From the NCBI GenBank assembly GCA_910584205.1, contig CAJUAA010000014.1:1-64000 (forward strand): a stretch of 64,000 bases of DNA, given 5' to 3'. This stretch comes from an uncultured Lachnospiraceae bacterium. Its GTDB lineage: Bacteria > Bacillota > Clostridia > Lachnospirales > Lachnospiraceae. Made by a program: the position numbers and the translations under genes. Shown here piece by piece: positions 15,974-22,175 of the stretch (its first letter is position 1; every line of letters starts with the position of its first letter). The notes under the pieces are model-generated. The model was given only the letters and a program-made list of their open reading frames with translations. It did no database searches and was not told the DNA's origin.

Positions 15974-16304
15974 CAAAATCGCCCCTTTCTGTCAAAATAT
16001 ATAAAAAATTGGTTGCTTTTTATCGGTTGTCAGTATTCGTGCAGCTTGCCTCTTCCTCCCTAATCAGAACTTAGTCAGCTGCGCCCTCGCCAGTCTTAAG
16101 GCTCGGATGTTCCTTCTGTCCCCCTTTCCGCCCTAACCATCAGTCAGGCCAGCCTGTCCCGGTTTGGGGGAGATATCCCCCTTGCCTCTCTGACGCGCTG
16201 TGCGCCCCGTGAAGCCGTTTTATCGGCTTGCCCCTCCACTTCATCGCCTCTCTGCCTTTTCATCTGCTGTACAAAGTTATTCCATTTAAAAAAATCATTC
16301 TGCA
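15974..16304. other. Structured gene-free region between rep and terS-like genes
   Basis: No gene is seen. Two clear hairpins are present: GGGGGA-GATA-TCCCCC (16166-16181) and AAGCCG-TTTTAT-CGGCTT (16212-16229). The region is pyrimidine-rich on the plus strand. Its place directly downstream of the replication gene makes it a candidate origin of replication or packaging site. Confidence 0.4.
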
Positions 16305-17237
16305 TCAGTTATAACTCCCATCCTGTCCCTGCGCATCCAGCAACTGTCTTTCCAATTCGTCAAAGTCATAATCTCTCTGATCGAAGTTGGTGAATCCTGT
16401 TACTTTTATCGGAGACGTTGCAGGTTGCTGTATGTACCTTCCGCCACGGTCCTGTGATCGACCCAGCCAAGATACGATGAAACGTTCAATTCCTGTTCTT
16501 GTTCTCTTACGTGTCGGGTTCGCTTCCAGCCACGCAATCATACGCTGCAGCTCCTGCTCAACATCAACGGCGGGATATGCCTCCCTCCACCGTTCAATTT
16601 TGGACGTTGGCACATCATATTCAGACTTATCCACCAGAGGGAGCAGGATGCCGCTTCGGTCTGGAGCTTGCTCCGGACATATAATAATTTCATTCTTTAT
16701 TTCATTCTTTGTATTATATTTTTGTTTGTGTTCACTTTGCCGTTCACTTTTCCCGGTTTTGTTGTTCAGTTTGCTGTTCACTTGACCATTTTCACAGTCG
16801 TCAAAAAGCTTATTATCAGCTGGTTTTAGGCCATTTTTTTGTTGTTCACTTTGCTGTTCGATTTTTCCGGTTTTGTTGTTCAGTTTGCTGTTCACCTGTT
16901 GTTCCTGCTGTTCAGCCGATTGTTGCTTGTCCCAGCCCGGCAAATAAATCAGCCGATTTTTATTGCTGGTCTGCTGTTCAATCAGCCGTTCAGCCTCGAA
17001 TAGAGCCAAAACCCGGTGCACCTTGCTTTCAGAGATATTGATCTTTTCAGCAATCATTTTTCGTCCTGTGATCAACTGACCCGGCTTCAGTGTTATCTCC
17101 TTTCCCTTAAAAGTCGCCGGCTGTTCCTTATGAGTGGCATGAAGAAGTAAAAACATCCATACTGCGAGATGGTCAGGGCTTTTCATTATGATCTGGTTAT
17201 CCATCATTGATCTATGTACCTTTACCCATCCCTGCAT
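16305..17237 (-). CDS. Replication initiator-like protein (right module)
   Basis: A 310-residue replication protein. The N-terminal winged helix (WVKVHRSMMDNQIIMKSPDH, then ISESKVHRVLALFEAERLI) matches phage replisome organisers. Residues about 115-180 hold an Asn/Gln/Lys linker with two near-copies of VNSKLNNKTGK. The tail includes MIAWLEANPTRKRTRTGIER and ends FTNFDQRDYDFDELERQLL, shared with the protein at 3260-3802. It should start replication of the element by bringing in host DnaC/DnaB-type helicase. Its ATG overlaps the stop of a 25-residue peptide (TAATG), suggesting coupling. Confidence 0.78.
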   Translation of the reverse strand: MQGWVKVHRSMMDNQIIMKSPDHLAVWMFLLLHATHKEQPATFKGKEITLKPGQLITGRKMIAEKINISESKVHRVLALFEAERLIEQQTSNKNRLIYLPGWDKQQSAEQQEQQVNSKLNNKTGKIEQQSEQQKNGLKPADNKLFDDCENGQVNSKLNNKTGKSERQSEHKQKYNTKNEIKNEIIICPEQAPDRSGILLPLVDKSEYDVPTSKIERWREAYPAVDVEQELQRMIAWLEANPTRKRTRTGIERFIVSWLGRSQDRGGRYIQQPATSPIKVTGFTNFDQRDYDFDELERQLLDAQGQDGSYN

Positions 17238-17314
17238 TATGTGATTACCTCTGTTTTTGGGCGCACTTCAACAGAGTTGCGCTTTTTTGACAACCCAATT
17301 AGACTACTGTTCAT
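17237..17314 (-). CDS. 25-residue peptide coupled to the replication gene
   Basis: A tiny reading frame (MNSSLIGLSKKRNSVEVRPK to VIT) with a strong TTGGGAGG site before its ATG. Its stop overlaps the start of the replication gene (TAATG), so ribosomes finishing the peptide can re-start on rep. It may work as a translational coupler. The family is not recognised. Confidence 0.45.
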   Translation of the reverse strand: MNSSLIGLSKKRNSVEVRPKTEVIT

Positions 17315-17430
17315 AATATCAACCTCCCAACTGTTTAGGTTTGCGGCCATCATCTTATTTGTGGCCGGTTATTATCTTCTGTTGGAGTTTTCCCGCGAAC
17401 GCGGATTATCTGTGAGTTGATTTTTTGGCA

Positions 17431-17625
17431 CTACATGTAGCTTAAGAAAAGGTCAATCTGCGATTTTTTGTATCGAACCGTCTTCCCGAATCTGATTTCT
17501 GCATCTGCTTCTTTTCCGATCCGCCTTGCTGCTTGGACCCCAACATCTAAGTATTCAGCCAAGTTGTTCGCATCAAACAGAGCTTTTTCGTAAAGTGGCA
17601 TAGTACCGCGTTTTCGTGCTTTCAT
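17431..17625 (-). CDS. Excisionase-like DNA-binding protein (64 aa)
   Basis: A 64-residue protein with the small winged-helix layout of excisionases: LYEKALFDANNLAEYLDVGV, QAARRIGKEADAEIRFGKTV, then RYKKSQIDLFLSYM. It plays the same structural part in the right module as the 81-residue protein at 4025-4270 in the left. Its ATG overlaps the stop of the XRE gene upstream (ATGA), so the two are co-translated. Confidence 0.65.
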   Translation of the reverse strand: MKARKRGTMPLYEKALFDANNLAEYLDVGVQAARRIGKEADAEIRFGKTVRYKKSQIDLFLSYM

Positions 17626-17822
17626 TGCTCAGCCTCCATAATCTCCCTGACGTCTACGCCCAAAGCCCGCGCAACTTTTCCTAACGTTGCTGGACGAACA
17701 GAACGACCGGCAAGAACATTGTTTAGGGTAGGCCGCGGCATGTTTGCTTTTTTTTGCAAATCGCAAATTTCAATGCAATTATTGGCAATTGTGATTTTCA
17801 ATTTTGTAATATTAGCCGTCAT
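17622..17822 (-). CDS. Cro-like XRE regulator (66 aa)
   Basis: A 66-residue helix-turn-helix protein. The HTH is CDLQKKANMPRPTLNNVLAG and is followed by the usual third-helix region (TLGKVARALGVDVREIMEAE). It is first in the minus-strand operon (XRE, xis-like, 25-aa peptide, rep), facing the 308-residue XRE regulator. AGGAGG precedes the ATG. The pair is laid out like Cro/CI or Stl/Str switches of phages and satellites. Confidence 0.78.
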   Translation of the reverse strand: MTANITKLKITIANNCIEICDLQKKANMPRPTLNNVLAGRSVRPATLGKVARALGVDVREIMEAEQ

Positions 17823-17967
17823 ACGAACCTCCTAAAGCATATAAAAACATATTGCTTTATAAAAAGTATCACATATAAACACATAAGTCAATAGAAAATA
17901 TGATTTTGTATATATTTTATTTAAAACTTATGGTATATTATATGTAATTCGGTAGGAGGGGAATTAT
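17823..17967. promoter_or_regulatory. Divergent regulatory region of right module
   Basis: This AT-rich 145-bp region separates divergent XRE genes. It contains the inverted repeat AAAGCA (17835-17840) / TGCTTT (17854-17859) next to the minus-strand start and several CATATAA-like steps, suitable as operators. The exact promoters could not be fixed with confidence. Confidence 0.5.
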
Positions 17968-18894
17968 ATGGCAAGCATTGGAGAAAATATCAAATATTAC
18001 AGAAAGCTTAAGAAATTAACCCAAAAACAGTTAGGGGCGCTTATAGGATGTGCCACTATAACTATACAGCAATATGAAGCAGGAAAATTTGTTCCCAAAA
18101 TAGACAGATTACAAAGAATTGCAGATGCTTTAGGAATTTCAGTGGTTGAATTAGATAAGACATTATATATAAACAATTTTTGTAAAAGTGTAGGGGATAA
18201 TATTAGTACAATCAGGTCTAGAAAAGGCTTGACTCAATCAGACCTTGGTGAATTACTTGGTGTCTCATTACACAATATCGAACAACTGGAAAATGGCGAG
18301 ATTCCATTAAGTATTAAAAAAATTGAAGATATTGCGAAAAAAATGGATGTGCATTTACAGGCTTTATTGTCGGGGACAGATATAGATTATAACCTTTTAT
18401 CTGAAGACAGGAGTAAAGGTGGGAGAGAGCTTACTAAACGTCTTTCTGTAGTTAAATTATTGGATTGCATCTATGATTGTGCAACTATTACCAAAGTTAA
18501 AATATATAATCAAAAGGATAAAGAAGAAATTTATAATGAAGAATATGTCACTATATCATCAAATGGTACTAATTGTGTATTTGACAGCGCTGTAATAGAT
18601 TCTTTAGTAAATATGTTTGAGAATATTTGTAAAAATATGTTTGAATTGAATGGGGAATTTGAAGAATCATATATTGCAAAATACTTTCCCTCACCTAAAG
18701 ATGATGGTTGTTTTTTCAGATTTTATGACGAGTCTTTAATAATTTCCGGAAAAATCAAATCAAGACACGAAAATTTGAGCATTTCTGAATTGGAGAAAAT
18801 TAAAAAGCAGGTACAACAAGAAATTGAAAACAAATCTAATGTAGAAGAATTCTATCCAGCTAACTGCAGTCGTACCCAGAATTCGACTACATGA
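17968..18894 (+). CDS. Two-HTH XRE-family repressor (308 aa)
   Basis: A 308-residue regulator with two Cro/C1 HTH domains in tandem: residues 5-60 (KKLTQKQLGALIGCATITIQ) and 72-125 (KGLTQSDLGELLGVSLHNIE). The C-terminal 170 residues have no recognised domain and may sense a signal or bind a helper protein, as the Stl repressors of satellites do. The gene is very AT-rich. GTAGGAGGGG precedes the ATG. It is divergent from the operon holding the replication and packaging-like genes and is the likely master repressor of the right module. Confidence 0.82.
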   Translation: MASIGENIKYYRKLKKLTQKQLGALIGCATITIQQYEAGKFVPKIDRLQRIADALGISVVELDKTLYINNFCKSVGDNISTIRSRKGLTQSDLGELLGVSLHNIEQLENGEIPLSIKKIEDIAKKMDVHLQALLSGTDIDYNLLSEDRSKGGRELTKRLSVVKLLDCIYDCATITKVKIYNQKDKEEIYNEEYVTISSNGTNCVFDSAVIDSLVNMFENICKNMFELNGEFEESYIAKYFPSPKDDGCFFRFYDESLIISGKIKSRHENLSISELEKIKKQVQQEIENKSNVEEFYPANCSRTQNSTT

Positions 18895-18940
18895 TAAAAG
18901 CACCCCAATTTAAAATGAAAGTGCTCATTAAAAGTATATA
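18895..18940. terminator. Possible terminator after the XRE repressor
   Basis: AGCAC (18899-18903) and GTGCT (18921-18925) arms just after the stop codon could form a weak hairpin. There is no strong T-run. Confidence 0.3.
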
Positions 18941-18969
18941 TTGTTTAATACGGTCGGTTGTGATAAAAT
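18941..18969 (+). promoter_or_regulatory. Promoter of type I toxin, locus B
   Basis: TTGTTT (18941-18946), 17 bases, TAAAAT (18964-18969), placed 69 bases before the toxin start. Confidence 0.5.
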
Positions 18970-19037
18970 GCTTCGTAAGGAAACAACCGTGTTACAGGGT
19001 GGGCTGATCTCTCATTTTTGAAGAATGGGGGGGGGTG

Positions 19038-19133
19038 ATGCCTGTGAAAAATCATTTTGATTTTAAGGACATTATGACTTTTGGTCTGTTCCTTTTGGCA
19101 TTACTTACATTCGTTTTTACGTTTTGTAAGTAA
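19038..19133 (+). CDS. Type I toxin, small hydrophobic (holin-like) peptide, locus B
   Basis: A 31-residue peptide (a GTG at 19044 would give 29). It contains KNHFDFKDIMTFGLFLLALL followed by a hydrophobic end (TFVFTFCK), one membrane helix with a polar N-terminus. This matches the putative holin-like toxin class common in Clostridia. GGGGGGGGGTG precedes the ATG. It faces the antisense RNA described next, in mirror image to locus A at 6348-6437. Confidence 0.75.
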   Translation: MPVKNHFDFKDIMTFGLFLLALLTFVFTFCK

Positions 19134-19149
19134 GTTTACATAGAAAAAC

Positions 19150-19270
19150 CACCCTTGAAACTTTGGCGAGTGTGAAGGGTGGTATTTCTACTTTAATACT
19201 GGTCAACTCACCTTGTGGGCGGTTGTTTTCTTTGTGCCTATAATATAGCACGTCTTCCATACAGATTCAA
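19150..19270 (-). ncRNA. Antisense RNA antitoxin (type I locus B)
   Basis: Minus-strand promoter: TTGAAT (19265-19270), 17 bases, TATATT (19242-19247), so the start is near 19235. The RNA should end at the hairpin ACCACCCTT/AAGGGTGGT (19149-19182), followed on this strand by TTTTTC, and would overlap the 3' part of the toxin mRNA. The same hairpin can also end the toxin transcript. Inferred from signals and from the match to locus A. Confidence 0.65.
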
Positions 19271-19366
19271 CCATAATTCCACAAAAAGAAAATTTTTAAC
19301 AGAGCCTCAAACCAGGCACCCGTTGCCACATCTGGCGATGCTTTCCCAGGGGATAACGAGGCGTGT
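19263..19366 (+). repeat. ~100-bp inverted repeat, copy B
   Basis: This matches copy A (6125-6228) in opposite orientation, with a block of more than 60 identical bases and a more divergent outer part. It contains the -35 region of the antisense promoter of locus B and upstream flank. The two copies bracket 13 kb. Confidence 0.85.
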
Positions 19367-19415
19367 AGTTACTGAACAGAAAAGCACCGTAACCACATGA
19401 GTATGTTAAAATCCA

Positions 19416-19540
19416 TTGCATAATTTCCGCAGAAGTGGTAATATTATTAAAAAGGTGCTGTCGTTCCAGTGACGGTCAGCCCGGCAAAAGTTGGCAGAAA
19501 CAGCCGCCTAGTTTGTCAGACCGGGGCGGCTATTTCTGTG
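19416..19540 (+). ncRNA. Antisense RNA antitoxin (type I locus C)
   Basis: Promoter TTGCAT (19416-19421), 17 bases, TAATAT (19439-19444). The transcript should begin near 19451 and end at AGCCGCC/GGCGGCT (19502-19532) followed by ATTTC, overlapping the stop codon of the toxin at 19530-19628. The arrangement equals that of locus A. Confidence 0.6.
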
Positions 19541-19628
19541 TCTTGTTACTATCTTTACCAAAAGTATATCCGATTCCGAAGCAGGTCAAGCCAAAGCTCA
19601 GCACTGCGATAAGTCCCAAAATATCCAT
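19530..19628 (-). CDS. Type I toxin, small hydrophobic (holin-like) peptide, locus C
   Basis: A 32-residue peptide: MDILGLIAVLSFGLTCFGIG then YTFGKDSNKTQK. One membrane helix with a polar basic tail is typical of the holin-like type I toxins. AAAGGAGGG precedes the ATG. In the leader, AGCCCTC can pair with GAGGGCT over the ribosome site, hiding it. The toxin promoter is TTGATT-N17-TAAAAT (19747-19775, minus strand). Confidence 0.75.
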   Translation of the reverse strand: MDILGLIAVLSFGLTCFGIGYTFGKDSNKTQK

Positions 19629-19794
19629 ATGGCTCAGCCCTCCTTTCCCAGATTCCCTTTCGGGTTTCTATGTGAACAGAGGGTCACAGTCCCTCCGAAG
19701 AGGGCTAACCGCCACCGTCCTCCCGTGAACAGCAGCACCTGAAGCTATTTTAATACAGGCTCTATCAAAAATCAATATACACGCTCAAAAAGAG

Positions 19795-19832
19795 AAAATC
19801 TCCTTGTCCAATGGATGCCAAGGGGATTTTTC
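19795..19832. terminator. Bidirectional hairpin near attR
   Basis: Arms AAATCTCCTTG and CAAGGGGATTT around a 12-base loop, with A-run before and T-run after, can stop transcription on either strand close to the right end of the element. Confidence 0.5.
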
Positions 19833-19833
19833 A

Positions 19834-19853
19834 TTATGACAATTCTTATGACA
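19834..19853 (+). repeat. Paired TTATGACA motifs, right end (likely integrase arm sites)
   Basis: TTATGACA at 19834-19841 and 19846-19853, same orientation, 12 bases apart, matching the pair at 883-901 near the left end. The interpretation as arm sites is inferred. Confidence 0.55.
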
Positions 19854-19971
19854 AATGAAAAACGAAAGATAACGTATGATATCATCCAAAAATCTACGCA
19901 AATCCCAAAATTCCCTGATTTTAAGCATATTTTACCAACCATAACCAATGATAACATGCACCCCGAACCAA

Positions 19972-20010
19972 CAAGAGGTGAGTGCTGATTTTTTGTGAAA
20001 AAAGTGTGAA
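19972..20010 (+). repeat. attR-like direct repeat
   Basis: This matches 791-829 over 15 and 17 bases with seven differing bases between (GATTTTT here). Sequence to its right is presumed chromosome, formerly joined to the hsp20 promoter region. Confidence 0.75.
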
Positions 20011-20019
20011 ATCGGCGGG

Positions 20020-20066
20020 AATACGGGATTTTTAAAAGGTGGGATTTTCTGGAATCCCGTATTTTG
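20020..20066. terminator. Hairpin just outside attR
   Basis: A perfect 11-bp stem AATACGGGATT / AATCCCGTATT with a 22-base loop is followed by TTG and preceded by few A. It is probably a transcription terminator or a structured RNA end on the chromosome side of the junction. Confidence 0.5.
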
Positions 20067-20237
20067 TACCTTTTCTGAAAAAAATATGACCGCCGCAGGG
20101 TTAGTATGAAATTTTCATAAATCCTGTTCCATTTGAAAAGGCATTGCGTTATAATGAAACCAATGACAAACAGGAAATTTACAGATGATAATCTGGCTGT
20201 CAGGCTTGATTATAAATTATGAGGAAAAGGAGATTTT

Positions 20238-20276
20238 ATGAAGATAAGTGTTAAAGCGACGGGAATTGCGGCATAA
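20238..20276 (+). CDS. Possible 12-residue leader peptide
   Basis: MKISVKATGIAA with a strong AAAAGGAG site six bases before the ATG. A perfect 10-bp hairpin (20279-20310) starts 2 bases after its stop, and the RNHCP gene follows. A short frame, strong ribosome site and hairpin resemble translational attenuators. It could instead be the start of a deleted gene. A TATAAT at 20150-20155 may be its -10 box. Confidence 0.4.
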   Translation: MKISVKATGIAA

Positions 20277-20278
20277 CC

Positions 20279-20310
20279 GGGAGGTTTGCTACATTTCCAA
20301 CAAACCTCCC
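20279..20310 (+). promoter_or_regulatory. Hairpin between leader peptide and RNHCP gene
   Basis: A perfect stem GGGAGGTTTG / CAAACCTCCC with a 12-base loop and no T-run. The right arm has CCTCCC, complementary to GGAGG-type sites such as the AGGAGG before the downstream ATG. An attenuation role is possible. Confidence 0.45.
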
Positions 20311-20346
20311 AAAAGTTTATGATATTACTTTCAGGAGGCTGTTTCC

Positions 20347-20775
20347 ATGAATAAGGAAAATAAGATAAAATCATTTAATAAGGGTTACTATAAGACACAT
20401 CCATGTAATGATACATTCGTTTGTAAGGTTTGTGGAAGAACTGTTGCGACAGGTGGTGCAGGAAGCAAACATAGAAATCACTGTCCATACTGCCTGTCCA
20501 GTCAACATTTAGACATCAGGCCAGGTGATCGGGAAGCGGAGTGTGGAGGTGTCATGGAACCGATTGCTGTTTGGGTGAGGAAAAATGGCGAATGGGCGAT
20601 TATCCATAGATGTAAAATTTGTGGAATATTGAGTTCAAACCGCATTGCGGCGGATGATAATCCTATGAAGCTGATGTCCCTTGCGATGAAGCCTGTTTCT
20701 TCGCCACCGTTCCCTTTAGAAAAGATTGAAGAAATGACAAAACTAATGGGTGGAGATGGAGAGTTAAAGTGGTGA
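20347..20775 (+). CDS. RNHCP-domain protein
   Basis: A 142-residue protein with the RNHCP domain, probably a zinc-binding fold. The pattern is CKVCGRTVATGGAGSKHRNH then CPYCLSSQHLDIRPGDREAE and, later, CKICGILSSNRIAADDNP: three C-x-x-C knuckles. The family's role is unknown; a nucleic-acid-related or ribosome-associated function is a guess. CAGGAGG precedes the ATG. The gene may be controlled by the leader peptide and hairpin upstream. Confidence 0.85.
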   Translation: MNKENKIKSFNKGYYKTHPCNDTFVCKVCGRTVATGGAGSKHRNHCPYCLSSQHLDIRPGDREAECGGVMEPIAVWVRKNGEWAIIHRCKICGILSSNRIAADDNPMKLMSLAMKPVSSPPFPLEKIEEMTKLMGGDGELKW

Positions 20776-21038
20776 AATAAAACAGGCAGCAGGTAGTGTA
20801 AAATAGTTTGTGTTTTCAATAAAAAAATGGCTCCTTTCTGGTAAGAATTCAAATATGACAATTCTTATCAAAAAGGAGCATTTTTACGGCAGCAGTGAAA
20901 GACTGGATACGACAGATGACTGCAGAAAACAACATCAGCGGCGGCGCAGACTGGCCGGCTCTCATATTTTTATTGAATCTGGTTCAAAATCGGCATATAA
21001 TAAAAATCAGTATTCTACCTGTTCAAAAAGGAGTATCC

Positions 21039-22175
21039 ATGAAATTTATCCATCTGTCTGATCTTCATCTTGGGAAAAGGGTCAACGAGTATTCCATGCT
21101 GGAGGATCAGAAATACATACTGAAACAGATTCTCGGCATCATGGACGCGGAAAGGCCGGACGGGGTCCTGATCGCCGGGGACGTTTATGACAAATCGGTG
21201 CCGGGCGCGGAGGCGGTGCAGCTGTTTGATGATTTTCTGTACCGTCTGTCCGGGCGGGGGCTTCAGGTGTTCGTCATCAGCGGCAACCATGATTCGCCGG
21301 AGCGGCTGGCGTTCGGCGGACGGCTCATGGGCCAAAGCGGCGTGCATCTGTCCCCGGTCTATGACGGGACCGTGCCCTGCGTGGATCTGGAGGATGCCTA
21401 CGGAAAGGTGCACGTCTATCTGCTGCCTTTTCTGAAACCGTCCCATGTGCGCAGGTTTTATCCGGAGGAGGAAATCGAGACATATACGGAAGCCATCCGG
21501 ACGGCGCTTCGCAACAGCCCGGCGGAGCCGTCGGAGCGGAATGTGCTGGTCACCCATCAGTTTGTGGCCGGAGCGGAGCGTTCGGAGTCGGAGGAGCTGT
21601 CTGTGGGGGGCTCGGACCATGTGGACGGTTCGGTCTTTCAGTCTTTTGACTATGTGGCGCTGGGGCACCTCCATGGGCCGCAGAACGCGGGCGCCGGGCA
21701 TATCCGCTACTGCGGCACTCCGCTGAAATATTCCTTCTCCGAGGCCGGGCATCAGAAATCCGTAACGGTGGTGGAACTTGGGGAAAAAGGGGATCTGTCC
21801 GTGCGGACGGTGCCGCTGAAGCCCCATCATGATCTGCGGGAAATCCGGGGGACCTATATGGAGCTGACGGCCAGAAGCTTCTATGAGGGAAGCCCGGTGG
21901 AGGACTATCTGCACATTACGCTGACGGACGAGGAGGACATTCCGGACGCGGTGGGCCGTCTGAAGGTCATCTATCCGAATCTGATGCGGCTGGACTATGA
22001 CAATCAGAGAACAAGAGCGCACGCCTGGTCCGCGGGCGCGGAAACGGTGGAGAAAAAGACGCCTCTGGAGCTGTTCATGGAGTTTTATGAGAGGCAGAAC
22101 AACCAGCCGATGAAGAAAGAACAGAGAGAATTTTCCATGGAACTGATCCGGGAGATCTGGGAGGGAGAAACATGA
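21039..22175 (+). CDS. sbcD: Exonuclease SbcCD, subunit D
   Basis: A 378-residue Mre11-type nuclease that, with SbcC, cleaves hairpins and processes double-strand breaks. The phosphoesterase motifs are complete: HLSDLHLG at residues 5-12, GDVYD, GNHDSPERL, THQF and GHLHG. The ATG at 21039 follows AAAAAGGAG; an in-frame upstream start would add 48 unrelated residues. It overlaps sbcC by 4 bases (ATGA), the normal operon. Confidence 0.95.
   Translation: MKFIHLSDLHLGKRVNEYSMLEDQKYILKQILGIMDAERPDGVLIAGDVYDKSVPGAEAVQLFDDFLYRLSGRGLQVFVISGNHDSPERLAFGGRLMGQSGVHLSPVYDGTVPCVDLEDAYGKVHVYLLPFLKPSHVRRFYPEEEIETYTEAIRTALRNSPAEPSERNVLVTHQFVAGAERSESEELSVGGSDHVDGSVFQSFDYVALGHLHGPQNAGAGHIRYCGTPLKYSFSEAGHQKSVTVVELGEKGDLSVRTVPLKPHHDLREIRGTYMELTARSFYEGSPVEDYLHITLTDEEDIPDAVGRLKVIYPNLMRLDYDNQRTRAHAWSAGAETVEKKTPLELFMEFYERQNNQPMKKEQREFSMELIREIWEGET

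Larger units (their letters stand above)
791..20010. mobile_element. Integrative element (phage-satellite-like), 19.2 kb
   Basis: The limits are inferred from 39-bp imperfect direct repeats at 791-829 and 19972-20010, with a tyrosine integrase beside the left repeat and paired TTATGACA motifs just inside both ends. The content is an integrase, excisionase-like proteins, two winged-helix replication proteins, two divergent XRE regulator pairs, a probable small terminase subunit, scaffold-like and tape-measure-like proteins, one type II and three type I toxin-antitoxin loci, and no complete virion gene set. This layout resembles phage-inducible chromosomal islands more than a conjugative element or prophage, since no relaxase, T4SS, large terminase, portal or capsid was found. 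It may be two elements side by side. Confidence 0.75.

Noticed and set aside
17214..17420. Plus-strand 68-residue hydrophobic frame opposite rep
   Set aside because: It has no ribosome site and lies antisense to the coupled peptide and rep start; the hydrophobic stretch is probably chance.
791..20010. Conjugative element
   Set aside because: No relaxase, coupling protein or type IV secretion gene was seen.
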